Assembly (NCBI RefSeq): GCF_014655295.1
Contig: NZ_BNBI01000018.1
Coordinates: 62,001 to 126,000, forward strand
Length of the DNA stretch: 64,000 bases
Direction of reading: 5' to 3'
From: Streptomyces fumanus
Lineage (GTDB): Bacteria; Actinomycetota; Actinomycetes; Streptomycetales; Streptomycetaceae
Shown here in pieces: positions 48,933 to 57,623 of this stretch (positions are counted from its first letter, which is position 1; each line of letters opens with the position of its first letter). A model generated the notes under the pieces. The model ran no database searches. It was not told where the DNA came from and saw only the letters and a program-made list of their open reading frames with translations. A program made the translations under genes and the position numbers.

Positions 48933-50127
48933 TGGGCGCGAGGTCCGTCCCGGCACCCCGGCGGCGCACGGCGACCAGGTCGGTCCGCGGCCGCCCCGGG
49001 CCCGGAGCGGCGGCACCCGCACCGGCCGCCTCGTCCGTACCGCCCGCACACCCGGTACCGTCCGCACCGGTCGCGCAGCCCGCGCGACCGGCACGGTCCG
49101 CGCCGCACCCGCCGCGCTCGCCCGCCCGGTGCTCCGGCAGCGTCACCTGGTCGGTGCCCTCCACCTCGAACCCGGCGTCCGCGATCATCTCCAGGTCCGC
49201 CTTCCCGGCCTGGCCCTCACTGGTGAGGTAGTCGCCGAGGAAGATCGAGTTGGCCAGGTGCAGCGCCAGCGGCTGCAGCGTGCGCAGATGGACCTCCCGG
49301 CCGCCCGCGATGCGCACCTCCACGTCCGGGCAGACGAACCGCGTCATCGCCAGGATGCGCAGGCACCGCTGCGGGGTGAGGTGCCACTCCTTCTCCAGCG
49401 GCGTGCCCTCCATCGGGATCAGGAAGTTCACCGGCACCGAGTCCGGGTCCAGCGCGCGCAGCGAGAACACCACGTCGACCAGGTCCTCGTCGCTCTCGCC
49501 CATCCCGGCGATCAGCCCCGAGCACGCCGACAGCCCGGCCGCGTGCGCCTTGCGCACCGTGTCCACCCGATCGGCGTACGTGTGCGTGGTGGTGATCTCC
49601 CCGTACGTGGCCTCGGAGGTGTTGAGGTTGTGGTTGTAGGCGTCCGCCCCGGCCTCGCGCAGCCGTTCCGCCTGGCCGTCCGAGAGCAGTCCGAGGCAGG
49701 CGCAGACCTCCACGTCCCCGGTGCGCTCCTTGATCGCCCTGATGGTCTCGGAGACGCGGTCCACGTCCCGGTCGGTCGGGCCCCGGCCGCTGGCCACCAG
49801 GCACACCCGCTTGGCGCCCCCGGCCACGCCCGCCGCGGCGGCCTCGGACGCCTGATCGGGCTTGAGCCAGGTGTACTTGAGGATCTCGGCCGTGGAGCCG
49901 AGCCGCTGCGAGCAGTAGGAGCAGTCCTCGGGGCAGAGCCCGGACTTGAGGTTGACGAGATAGTTGAGCTTCACCCGTCGCCCGAACCAGTGCCGGCGCA
50001 CCTTTCCGGCCGCGGCCACCACGTCGAGCAGATCGTCGTCGGAGGTCGCGAGGACGGCCAGCGCCTCCTCGCGGGTTGGCGGCTCGCGCCGAAGTCCCTT
50101 GTCCACCAGCGTGTTCAGCAGGTCCAT
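48925..50127 (-). CDS. bioB: Biotin synthase with C-terminal low-complexity tail
   Basis: BioB is the radical SAM enzyme that inserts sulfur into dethiobiotin. The 400-residue protein has the [4Fe-4S] site CPEDCSYC (Cys65, Cys69, Cys72), a YNHNLNTS span, GLIAGMGES, and NFLIPMEGTPLE. Residues up to about 331 form the usual barrel. The last 69 residues are an extension with Cys-Gly-Ala-Asp/Thr runs (three Cys within GGCGADRAGRAGCATGADGT... region, about residues 341, 351, 360) and a terminal DLVAVRRRG. That C-terminus is longer than E. coli BioB (346 aa). The start faces bioF 154 bp away. First gene of the leftward bio operon. Confidence 0.95.
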   Translation of the reverse strand: MDLLNTLVDKGLRREPPTREEALAVLATSDDDLLDVVAAAGKVRRHWFGRRVKLNYLVNLKSGLCPEDCSYCSQRLGSTAEILKYTWLKPDQASEAAAAGVAGGAKRVCLVASGRGPTDRDVDRVSETIRAIKERTGDVEVCACLGLLSDGQAERLREAGADAYNHNLNTSEATYGEITTTHTYADRVDTVRKAHAAGLSACSGLIAGMGESDEDLVDVVFSLRALDPDSVPVNFLIPMEGTPLEKEWHLTPQRCLRILAMTRFVCPDVEVRIAGGREVHLRTLQPLALHLANSIFLGDYLTSEGQAGKADLEMIADAGFEVEGTDQVTLPEHRAGERGGCGADRAGRAGCATGADGTGCAGGTDEAAGAGAAAPGPGRPRTDLVAVRRRGAGTDLAPNA

Positions 50128-50281
50128 GGGAGCCGATCCTGTCCTACCGGACGGCCCCGGGCCAAGGAGACTTCATACAACGAAGAGGGTTCGGTGTGTG
50201 GGTACGGCCACACTGTGCCCGGGGCGCCGGACCGCTAATGTCTGTGCACTGCCTACAAAATTCCCGTCCGGGAGGACTCCC

Positions 50282-51409
50282 ATGGCGTTCGGCTGGATCG
50301 ACGAGCGGGCGGCCTCGCGGTACCGGGCCGGACTCGCCCGGACCCTGCGGCCCCGCCGGGCCGACTGCCCGCTGCTGGACCTGGCGAGCAACGACTACCT
50401 GGGCCTGGCCCGGCACCCCGAGGTGACCGAGGGCGCGGTCCGGGCGGCCCGGACCTGGGGCGGCGGCGCGACCGGCTCCCGGCTGGTCACCGGCACCACC
50501 ACGCTGCACACCGATCTCGAGCGCGAACTGGCCGGCTTCTGCGGCTTCGAGGCCGCCCTCGTGCTCTCCTCCGGCTACGCGGCCAACCTCGCCGCGGTCA
50601 CCGCCCTCGCCCCGCACGGCGCGCTGATCGTCTCCGACGCCGGCAACCACGCCTCCCTCATCGACGGCTGCCGGCTGGCCCGCGGCGCCAAGCAGGTGGT
50701 GGCGCACGCCGACCCGGACGCCGTGCGCAAGGCACTGGCGGCGCACGGGGGGACGGCCGTCGTGGTGTCCGACGCGGTCTTCTCCGTCGACGGCGACGCC
50801 GCCCCGCTGCCCGGCCTCGCCGCCGCCTGCCGGGAGCGCGGCGCCGGGCTGATCCTCGACGACGCCCACGGCCTGGGGGTACTGGGCGACGGCGGCCGGG
50901 GCAGCGCGTACGCGGCGGGACTCGCGGACGCCGAGGACGTGGTGGTGACGGTCACCCTCTCCAAGTCGCTGGGCAGCCAGGGCGGCGCCGTCCTCGGGCC
51001 CGCCCGGGTGATCGACCACCTGGTCAACACCGCCCGGACGTTCATGTTCGACACCGGCCTCGCCCCCGCGGCGGCGGGCGCGGCCCTGGCGGCCCTGCAA
51101 CTACTGCGCCGTGAACCGGAGCGGGCGGCGCGGGCCCGGTCGGTGGCCGGCCGGCTGTATACGGAACTGACCACCGCGGGGCTGGACGCGGTCCGGCCGG
51201 ACGCCGCGGTGGTCTCGGTGCGTGCCCCGTCCCCGGAGGGGGCCGTGCGCTGGGCGGCCGACTGCCGTGCGGCCGGCCTGAGCGTGGGCTGCTTCCGTCC
51301 TCCCTCCGTGCCCGACGGCATCTCACGGCTCAGGCTGACCGCCCGGGCGGACCTCTCCGGGGAACAGGTGGATCGCGCTGTGCGGTTGATCGGCGAGACG
51401 CGGCCATGA
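50282..51409 (+). CDS. bioF: 8-amino-7-oxononanoate synthase
   Basis: BioF condenses pimeloyl thioester and alanine to KAPA. This 375-residue alpha-oxoamine synthase has LLDLASNDYLGLARHPEV, GATGSRLVTGTTTLH, LSSGYAANLAAV, SDAGNHASLIDGCRL, LDDAHGLGVLGDGG and the PLP lysine in TLSKSLGSQGGAVLG. Start at ATG 50282 follows GGGAGGA. It is divergent from bioB-bioA-bioD across 154 bp, so the whole pathway is controlled from one intergenic region; there TAATGT (50236-50241) is a weak -10 candidate, and I see no clear BirA or BioQ palindrome. Confidence 0.95.
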   Translation: MAFGWIDERAASRYRAGLARTLRPRRADCPLLDLASNDYLGLARHPEVTEGAVRAARTWGGGATGSRLVTGTTTLHTDLERELAGFCGFEAALVLSSGYAANLAAVTALAPHGALIVSDAGNHASLIDGCRLARGAKQVVAHADPDAVRKALAAHGGTAVVVSDAVFSVDGDAAPLPGLAAACRERGAGLILDDAHGLGVLGDGGRGSAYAAGLADAEDVVVTVTLSKSLGSQGGAVLGPARVIDHLVNTARTFMFDTGLAPAAAGAALAALQLLRREPERAARARSVAGRLYTELTTAGLDAVRPDAAVVSVRAPSPEGAVRWAADCRAAGLSVGCFRPPSVPDGISRLRLTARADLSGEQVDRAVRLIGETRP

Positions 51410-51452
51410 GTCGGCGTGGCACGGCCGTGCGTCGCGCGATGCCGGACGCCTC

Positions 51453-51680
51453 CTACAGGCGATCGATCCGGTCGGCGAAGCGGGTCCAGCTAGCGGGGGA
51501 GAAGAGCAGCGCGGGCCCCGCCGGGTCCTTGGAGTCCCGGACGGCGACGAGTCCGGCCCAGGGGCCGGCCGACGGACGAGCCGTCTCCACGCAGTTGTTC
51601 GCTCCGGTGCTGTAACTGCTGCGCAGCCACCGCACCTCGGGTAATCGGGCAGGGGAAACGTGCCGGGGCAGTGCGGACAT
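51453..51680 (-). CDS. DUF397 domain protein
   Basis: This 75-residue protein has the DUF397 pattern: VRWLRSSYSTGANNCVETA, VAVRDSKDPAGPALLFSPASWTRF (W-x2-SSxS, NCVE, VRDSKDP, FxxxxW). DUF397 proteins are small Streptomyces partners of Scr1/WhiJ-type regulators. It follows its XRE partner gene by 9 bp on the same strand and is surely in one operon with it. Confidence 0.92.
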   Translation of the reverse strand: MSALPRHVSPARLPEVRWLRSSYSTGANNCVETARPSAGPWAGLVAVRDSKDPAGPALLFSPASWTRFADRIDRL

Positions 51681-51689
51681 GGTGCCTCC

Positions 51690-52550
51690 TTACGCGCCGG
51701 CCGCTGTCGCGGCGATGAGTTCCAGCGTGTCGTCGGGCGAAAGCGCGTGATGCTGAAGGGCGTCGAAGGCTTCGGTATAAGCCTCCAGGTCTTCTTTCCG
51801 TTCCAGATAGAGGCTACTCGTCAAGTGGTCGAGAACAACCACGTCAAGATCGGATGTGCTCGAAAATGAGAAAATGACGAAAGAGCCGGTGACACCGATA
51901 TGCGCCCCGGCGCCGAACGGCAGGACCTGGAGGCGCACATGGGGCAGTCGCCCCGCCTGGATCAGCCGCCGGAGCTGGCAGCTCATGACCTCGGGGCCGC
52001 CCACTTCCCGGCGCAGCACGGCCTCGTCCAGGACGGCGCTCAGCCGCAGCGGGGTCCCGGAGTTCAGCACGTCCTGCCGGGCCAGCCGCACCTCCACCAG
52101 CGCGTCCAGTTGCTGCTCGGAGAGCCCGTCCACGGCGGCCCGGGTGACCTCCCGGGCGTACTCGGCGGTCTGGAGCAGCCCGGGGACGACGGTGGTCTCC
52201 AGGGTGCGCATCGCGCTCGCCTGGGACTCCAGGCTGATGAAGTCCCGGTACGTCGGCGGCAGCACGCCGCGGTAGGCGTGCGACCAGTGCTGCCGGTCCC
52301 CGCGGTCCTCCGAGCCCGCCAGCACCAGCAGCAGCTCGCGCAGTTGGGGATCGGTCACACCGTAGGCGTCCAGCAGTAGCCGTACATCGGCCGGTTTGGC
52401 GCCGCTCGTTCCGGTCTCGATCCGGCTGACCTTCGACTGGTGCCAGCCCACCAGCCGGGCCGCCTCACCGCTGGTGATGCCCGCCGTCGCGCGCAGGGCG
52501 CGCAATTCGGCACCCAGCTTGCGGCGTCGCACCACCGGACCGTGCTGCAT
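51690..52550 (-). CDS. XRE-family regulator with DUF5753 (WhiJ/Scr1-like)
   Basis: This 286-residue protein has an N-terminal helix-turn-helix (RRRKLGAELRALRATAGITSGEAARLVGWHQSKVSRIETG) and the C-terminal DUF5753 domain (span YRDFISLESQASAMRTLETTVVPGLLQTAEYAR, later VLPFGAGAHIGVTGSF). This family comes with DUF397 and an ATPase-type anti-sigma partner and controls development. ATG 52550 is normal. The 217-bp gap upstream holds an AT-rich palindrome, a candidate operator. Confidence 0.94.
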   Translation of the reverse strand: MQHGPVVRRRKLGAELRALRATAGITSGEAARLVGWHQSKVSRIETGTSGAKPADVRLLLDAYGVTDPQLRELLLVLAGSEDRGDRQHWSHAYRGVLPPTYRDFISLESQASAMRTLETTVVPGLLQTAEYAREVTRAAVDGLSEQQLDALVEVRLARQDVLNSGTPLRLSAVLDEAVLRREVGGPEVMSCQLRRLIQAGRLPHVRLQVLPFGAGAHIGVTGSFVIFSFSSTSDLDVVVLDHLTSSLYLERKEDLEAYTEAFDALQHHALSPDDTLELIAATAAGA

Positions 52551-52625
52551 GGGCCCCCACTCCTCTACTCCTTATGAGTCGCCCAAAAACGGTCTCCCGT
52601 CGTAGAGTTCACCGCTTCGAGCGAC

Positions 52626-52641
52626 AGATATATGCATATCT
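52626..52641. promoter_or_regulatory. AT-rich inverted repeat between XRE and ATPase genes
   Basis: AGATAT-ATGC-ATATCT is a perfect 6-4-6 inverted repeat in a region otherwise GC-rich, lying between divergent starts of the XRE gene and the ATPase gene. It is a candidate operator for the encoded XRE regulator. GGACCGCGGTCC (52733-52744) is a second perfect palindrome closer to the ATPase start. Confidence 0.6.
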
Positions 52642-52767
52642 TGGTGGATCGCCACCCGTCACCGGCTCGGTGATGGCACTCTGGCGAAGAAGCACCAGTC
52701 CGGGACCGTACTCGAACCATCCGCTCTGTGTCGGACCGCGGTCCCGTCGGAAAGGGACGACGTCGCC

Positions 52768-53235
52768 ATGGCAGACCACTTGGAAGCATCCGTCACTCTG
52801 CCGAGCGATCCCGCCTCGGTCGCGGCCGCCCGGACGTACGTGGTGGGCACGCTGGCGGAGTGGGGCATGTCGGCCGACACCGAGGTGTCCGACACGGCCC
52901 GGCTGATCGTCTCGGAACTGGCGACCAACGTGGTGCAGCACACCCTCGGGCAGTCACCGACCTTCACGGTCGACCTCGCGCTGGTCCGTGACGAACGGCT
53001 GCGCATCGGCGTCACGGACAGCCACCCCCGCCTGCCCAGGCGCCTCCCGGCGGCCGTCCAGCAGGACAACGGGCGGGGACTGGTCATCATCCGCTGCCTC
53101 ACCGCGGAGTACGGGGGCCGGCTCCGGGTCCGCCCCACCCGCGAGGGCGGCAAGACGGTCTCGGTCGAACTGCCCTGGTCCCTCCCGGCGGCCCCGGTCC
53201 CGGCGCGGTGCCACGGGAACCACCGGCGGGCCTGA
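52768..53235 (+). CDS. ATP-binding anti-sigma-like regulatory protein (SpoIIAB/RsbW type)
   Basis: This 155-residue protein is a stand-alone GHKL ATPase of the kind paired with WhiJ-type regulators. N-box: LIVSELATNVVQHT (Glu/Asn); G1: VTDSHP; G2: NGRGLVIIRCL. Such proteins can phosphorylate or sequester regulatory partners. No sigma-factor gene is adjacent. ATG 52768 lies in frame with an AAAGGGACGACGTCGCC leader. Divergent from the XRE gene, so co-regulated. Confidence 0.9.
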   Translation: MADHLEASVTLPSDPASVAAARTYVVGTLAEWGMSADTEVSDTARLIVSELATNVVQHTLGQSPTFTVDLALVRDERLRIGVTDSHPRLPRRLPAAVQQDNGRGLVIIRCLTAEYGGRLRVRPTREGGKTVSVELPWSLPAAPVPARCHGNHRRA

Positions 53236-53257
53236 GCGGCGGGCCGCCCCCCCGGGG

Positions 53258-53959
53258 TCAGCGCCGCCGGGCGGCCGGCGTGCGGCGGGACGGCGACCGG
53301 CCGGACGGGGCACGGCGGGCGGGCGCCGGGACCCGGCGCGGGGTCCGGGCGGCGACCCGCGTGGCGGTGTAGGAGGACGCCGCCGAGGGTGCGTTCGAGG
53401 AAGTGTTCGAGGTCGCGTCCACGTCCGCGTCCGCCCCCGGGGCCGCCGTCGACGCGGTCCCGGTGCCGGGGGCGGCGGCGGAGAGCCCGGCGCGGCGCAC
53501 CAGCCGGGGCAGCAGCCCCCACAGCCCCAGGCAGACCAGCAGCGTCGCCGTCCCGGCGGCCAGACCGCCGGCCCGGCCGGTGGTCACGTCCACCACGAGC
53601 AGCACCGACCCGGTGAACGCGAGGACCAGCACGCCCAGACCGGCCGTGGCGAGCCGTGAGGAGACCTGCACGATGCGGGGCTTGGCGCCCTGCTGGAACA
53701 GCGAGCGGTGCAGCGCGGCCGGCGCGGTGAACAGCGTCGCGGCCAGCACCGCCAGCAGCAGCGTCGCGACGTAGACGGTCCGCTGGAACGTGTCGAGCTC
53801 CGGGAAGCGCGAGGTGAAGGCCAGCGACAGCAGGAACGCGAAGAGGATCTGCACCCCGGTCTGGGTGACCCGCAGTTCCTGGAGCAGTTCCCCGAAGTTG
53901 CGGTCGGCGCGCTGGAGCGGGGTCTCGTTGCGGGCGGTGCAGGGACGGTGGTCGGCCAT
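53258..53959 (-). CDS. DUF6328-like membrane protein
   Basis: Reading from ATG 53959 gives 233 residues. The N-terminus has RNETPLQRADRNFGELLQELRVTQTGVQILFAFLLSLAF (DUF6328 pattern), then four membrane segments about residues 38-52, 60-80, 103-124 and 131-150. The last 75 residues are Ala/Ser/Arg/Pro-rich (low complexity), ending PSRRTPAARRR. Function not known. Converges on the ATPase gene with 22 bp between stops. Confidence 0.88.
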   Translation of the reverse strand: MADHRPCTARNETPLQRADRNFGELLQELRVTQTGVQILFAFLLSLAFTSRFPELDTFQRTVYVATLLLAVLAATLFTAPAALHRSLFQQGAKPRIVQVSSRLATAGLGVLVLAFTGSVLLVVDVTTGRAGGLAAGTATLLVCLGLWGLLPRLVRRAGLSAAAPGTGTASTAAPGADADVDATSNTSSNAPSAASSYTATRVAARTPRRVPAPARRAPSGRSPSRRTPAARRR

Positions 53960-53973
53960 GTTCGAACGGGTAA

Positions 53974-54049
53974 CCGCTCGGGCGCGTGTCAAGCTCCCGA
54001 GCGGCCCCCTGCGGGCCCGTACGCGGGCGTCCCCGGCCGTACGGGCCCG
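53974..54049 (-). terminator. Two stacked hairpins downstream of NlpC/P60 gene
   Basis: CGGGCCCGTACG (54012-54023) pairs perfectly with CGTACGGGCCCG (54038-54049), a 12-bp stem just 7 bp past the leftward stop at 54057. A second stem, CCGCTCGGG (53974-53982) with CCCGAGCGG (53996-54004), follows. Together they form a strong terminator before the DUF6328 start. Confidence 0.85.
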
Positions 54050-54056
54050 TCCGGGT

Positions 54057-54530
54057 CTACTTGACCCGGCCGTACCAGACGCTCTTGGTCCAGATCTTCT
54101 GCAGGCGCACCACGTCCCCCGTCTTCGGGGCGTGCCAGATCTTGCCCTTACCGGCGTAGATGCCCACGTGGTAGACGCTCCGGCCCGAGTGGAAGAACAC
54201 CAGGTCCCCGGCCTTGCGGCTGCCGGCGGAGATGTGCCGGGTCTTGTTGTACTGCTGGGCCGCCGTGCGCGGCAGCTTCTTGCCGGCCTTCTTGAACGAG
54301 TACAGCGTCAGCCCGGAGCAGTCGAACCGGGACGGCCCGGTGGCCCCGTAGCGGTACGGGGCGCCCTTCTTGGAGGCCGCGATCTTCAGCGCCTTCGTCG
54401 CCGGGGTGGCCGCGGCGGCCTCGGAGGCGAGGCCGGGGACCGCGATCGAGCCGCCCACGGCGGCGATGGTGAGGGCCGAGGCCGTACCGGCTCGGGCCAT
54501 GAGCGACGGGACACGATTGAGCGCAGTCAT
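54057..54530 (-). CDS. NlpC/P60 family cell-wall hydrolase, secreted
   Basis: This 157-residue protein has a signal peptide (basic N-terminus, hydrophobic ASALTIAAVGGSIAV, cleavage near ASEAAAA) and a C-terminal NlpC/P60 endopeptidase domain with the catalytic Cys in FDCSGLTLYSF, AGDLVFF and catalytic His in YHVGIYAG. It should cleave peptidoglycan peptides outside the cell. The leader upstream carries a c-di-AMP riboswitch, the usual control for Streptomyces cell-wall hydrolases. ATG 54530 follows GAAGGG. Confidence 0.94.
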   Translation of the reverse strand: MTALNRVPSLMARAGTASALTIAAVGGSIAVPGLASEAAAATPATKALKIAASKKGAPYRYGATGPSRFDCSGLTLYSFKKAGKKLPRTAAQQYNKTRHISAGSRKAGDLVFFHSGRSVYHVGIYAGKGKIWHAPKTGDVVRLQKIWTKSVWYGRVK

Positions 54531-54540
54531 GCGCAACCCT

Positions 54541-54690
54541 TCGTCAGCCGCCTGTGAAGGATGACCTGTCGGATTCGGGCTGGCGAAGTTGCCCGGCCGC
54601 ACGAGTGCGGCTTCACCCCAAGGGCTGCTCGGCCCGGCGCCTCCCACGGAGACGGCCGTACCGGCGACCCGTCTTGCTCGGGTCCTCCAC
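54541..54690 (-). ncRNA. c-di-AMP (ydaO/yuaA) riboswitch leader
   Basis: On the minus strand the leader of the NlpC/P60 gene reads ...GGGGTGAAGCCGC, a GCACTCGTGC hairpin, then CCCGAATCCGACAG and TTCACAGGCGGCTGACGAAGGG. CAGCCCGAATCCG(A/T)CAG followed by an AGGCGG run just before the start codon is the hallmark 3' end of Streptomyces ydaO riboswitches, and NlpC/P60 genes are typical targets. Boundaries are approximate. A CCCCGCCG-ctg-CGGCGGGG hairpin (54758-54776) and TCCGGGCGG/CCGCCCGGA (54721-54754) lie further upstream in the leader. Confidence 0.8.
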
Positions 54691-55163
54691 TCCTGCCGAT
54701 CCACTCCTGTCGACCGGTCATCCGGGCGGCGGCAGGACTCGGCGTCCGCCCGGATCGCCCCGCCGCTGCGGCGGGGTCTTGTCGTCAGTCAGGGATCTTG
54801 GCGTACTCACGTCCGAAATACCCAATGGAATCGGGGATTTGTGTTGTTACTCACCACTCGCCCGTTCGGGTGGACGCCCCTGTGTCCGACCCCGCGGCGC
54901 GGCGGCCGGGGCTCCCCGGACCAGCGGCGGAGCCCCTCGTGACGCCGGTGCGGCGGGCGCGTCGCGCAAGCCGGCCGGGCCCGGAGAACGACGGGACCGT
55001 ACGCCGAAAGGCGGTACCCCGTTCGGCCCTTGCCCGTCCCGATCCGGACACCCGGCGGCGGCCCGCACGAAAGCCGCGCCGACGGCCGGGCGGCTCCGGG
55101 TCAGCCGCTGGCAAAAGGAGGCTCAAGAAGTGGCCGGGGGCGGCCGACCTTGATCATCTCGGG

Positions 55164-55196
55164 GTTAACGTGAGCGAAACGCGGCGCAACTAGCCT
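55164..55196 (+). promoter_or_regulatory. GlnR box and -10 element upstream of ureA
   Basis: TTAAC (55165-55169), six bases (GTGAGC), GAAAC (55176-55180), six bases (GCGGCG) reproduces the GlnR consensus gTnAC-n6-GaAAC-n6. A -10-like TAGCCT (55191-55196) follows at the right place for activation from this site. It lies 87-119 bp before the ureA start. GlnR control of urease is known in S. coelicolor. Confidence 0.7.
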
Positions 55197-55282
55197 GCGG
55201 ACCCGGCCACCTGCGACGACTTCCCCGTGGCCGCGCGGCGGCCGGACCCCGCCGGCCCGGACCGAGGACTGTGAGGTGGGAC

Positions 55283-55585
<303 letters not shown>

Positions 55586-55597
55586 CGGGGGAGCGCC

Positions 55598-55909
55598 GTG
55601 ATTCCCGGAGAGATCCTCTTCGCCGACGGGCCGATCGTCTACAACGAGGGCCGCGAGGTCACCCGGCTGACCGTCCTCAACGCCGCCGACCGGCCGGTCC
55701 AGGTCGGCTCCCACTACCACTTCGCCGAGGCCAACCCCGGCCTGGACTTCGACCGCGCCGCCGCGCGCGGCAAGCGGCTCGACATCCCCGCCGGCACCGC
55801 CGTGCGGTTCGAGCCCGGCATCCCCGTCGACGTCGGACTCGTCCCCCTCGCGGGCGCCCGGATCGTGCCCGGACTGCGCGGGGAGACCGGAGGTGCCCTC
55901 GATGCCTGA
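55598..55909 (+). CDS. ureB: Urease subunit beta
   Basis: UreB is the beta subunit. 103 residues with IPGEILFADGPIVYNEGRE, VGSHYHFAEANPGLDFDR and LDIPAGTAVRFEPG, the family pattern (GSHxHF, RFEPG). GTG 55598 with GGGGGAG upstream. It ends 8 bp inside ureC, so the subunits are coupled. Confidence 0.95.
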   Translation: MIPGEILFADGPIVYNEGREVTRLTVLNAADRPVQVGSHYHFAEANPGLDFDRAAARGKRLDIPAGTAVRFEPGIPVDVGLVPLAGARIVPGLRGETGGALDA

Positions 55910-57623
55910 GATCTCCCGCGCCGCCTACGCCGACCTGTTCGGCCCCACCACCGGCGACCGCATCCGGCTCGCCGACACCGATCTGCTGATCGAGATCGAG
56001 GAGGACCGCTGCGGCGGCCCCGGCCGCTCCGGCGAGGAGGCCGTGTTCGGCGGCGGCAAGGTCGTCCGCGAGTCCATGGGCCAGTCCCGGGCCACCCGCG
56101 CCGACGGCACCCCCGACACCGTCATCACCGGCGTGGTCGTCGTCGACCACTGGGGCGTCGTCAAGGCCGACATCGGCATCCGCGACGGCCGGATCACCGG
56201 CATCGGCAAGGCCGGCAACCCCGACACCATGGACGGCGTCCACACCGACCTCGTCATCGGCCCCGAGACCGAGGTCATCGCCGGCAACGGGCGGATCCTG
56301 ACCGCCGGTGCCGTCGACGCGCACGTGCACTTCATCTGCCCGCAGGTCGCCGACGAGGCGCTCGCGTCCGGCATCACCACCCTGGTCGGCGGCGGCACCG
56401 GACCGGCCGAGGGCTCCAAGGCGACCACGGTCACCCCCGGGCCCTGGCACCTGGCCCGGATGCTGGAGGCGATGGAGGCGTACCCCGTCAACGTCGGCCT
56501 GCTCGGCAAGGGCAACACCGTCTCCCAGGAGGCGCTGCTCTCCCAGATCCGGGGCGGCGCGGTCGGCCTGAAGATCCACGAGGACTGGGGCGCGACGCCC
56601 GCCGCCATCGACGCGGCCCTCACCGCCGCCGACGCCACCGGGGCACAGGTCGCCATCCACACCGACACCCTCAACGAGGCCGGTTTCGTGGGCGACACGC
56701 TCGCCGCGATCGGCGGCCGAGGCATCCACGCCTACCACACCGAGGGCGCCGGCGGCGGGCACGCGCCGGACATCATGACCGTGGTCTCCGAGCCGCACGT
56801 GCTGCCCAGCTCCACCAACCCGACCCGGCCGTTCACCGTCAACACCGTCGAGGAGCACCTCGACATGCTGATGGTCTGCCACCACCTCAACCCGGCCGTC
56901 CCCGAGGACCTCGCCTTCGCCGAGTCCCGCATCCGGCCCTCCACCATCGGCGCCGAGGACGTGCTGCACGACCTCGGCGCGATCTCGATCATCTCCTCCG
57001 ACTCCCAGGCCATGGGCCGGGTCGGCGAGGTGATCATGCGCACCTGGCAGACCGCGCACGTGATGAAGCGGCGGCGCGGCGCGCTGCCCGGCGACGGCCG
57101 CGCCGACAACCACCGCGTCCGCCGCTATGTCGCCAAGTACACGATCAACCCGGCCCTCGCCCAGGGCATGGCCCGCGAGATCGGCTCGGTGGAGACCGGC
57201 AAGCTCGCCGACCTCGTGCTGTGGGAACCGGCGTTCTTCGGCGTCAAGCCGCTGCTGGTCATCAAGGGCGGGCAGATCGCGTACGCGCAGATGGGCGACG
57301 CCAACGCCTCCATCCCGACCCCGCAGCCGATCCTGCCCCGGCCGATGTACGGGGCGATCGGCCGCGCCCCCGCCGCCAACTCGGTCAACTTCGTCACCGC
57401 CCCGGCCCTGGAGGACGGCCTGGCGGAGAAGCTGGCGCTCGGCAAGCGGTTCGCGGCGATCGACTCCACGCGCGGGGTCACCAAGGCCGACATGCGGGAG
57501 AACGACGCGCGGCCCGATGTGCGCATCGACCCCGACAGCTTCGCCGTGTACGTCGACGGGGAGCTGATCGAGGCCGCGCCCGCCGCCGAACTGCCCATGG
57601 CCCAGCGTTACTTCCTCTTCTGA
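55902..57623 (+). CDS. ureC: Urease subunit alpha (catalytic)
   Basis: UreC is the catalytic 573-residue subunit that hydrolyses urea to ammonia and carbamate at a dinickel centre. Metal and active-site elements are visible: VDAHVHFICP (His-x-His), GLKIHEDWG (Lys that is carbamylated), AIHTDTLNEAG, HTEGAGGGHAPDI (His ligand), the flap VCHHLNP and SSDSQAMGR (Asp ligand). N-terminus MPEISRAAYADLFGPTTGDR is standard. It is followed with a 1-bp overlap by ureF. Confidence 0.97.
   Translation: MPEISRAAYADLFGPTTGDRIRLADTDLLIEIEEDRCGGPGRSGEEAVFGGGKVVRESMGQSRATRADGTPDTVITGVVVVDHWGVVKADIGIRDGRITGIGKAGNPDTMDGVHTDLVIGPETEVIAGNGRILTAGAVDAHVHFICPQVADEALASGITTLVGGGTGPAEGSKATTVTPGPWHLARMLEAMEAYPVNVGLLGKGNTVSQEALLSQIRGGAVGLKIHEDWGATPAAIDAALTAADATGAQVAIHTDTLNEAGFVGDTLAAIGGRGIHAYHTEGAGGGHAPDIMTVVSEPHVLPSSTNPTRPFTVNTVEEHLDMLMVCHHLNPAVPEDLAFAESRIRPSTIGAEDVLHDLGAISIISSDSQAMGRVGEVIMRTWQTAHVMKRRRGALPGDGRADNHRVRRYVAKYTINPALAQGMAREIGSVETGKLADLVLWEPAFFGVKPLLVIKGGQIAYAQMGDANASIPTPQPILPRPMYGAIGRAPAANSVNFVTAPALEDGLAEKLALGKRFAAIDSTRGVTKADMRENDARPDVRIDPDSFAVYVDGELIEAAPAAELPMAQRYFLF

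Noticed and set aside
50128..50281. BirA or BioQ operator between bioB and bioF
   Set aside because: No palindrome resembling either consensus is visible; only a weak TAATGT -10.
51419..51430. Palindrome GCACGGCCGTGC as terminator of bioF
   Set aside because: It has no loop and is too short to call; left as a chance GC palindrome.
54561..55193. Coding frames in the NlpC/urease gap
   Set aside because: No ribosome site or domain; the region is explained by the riboswitch leader and the urease promoter.
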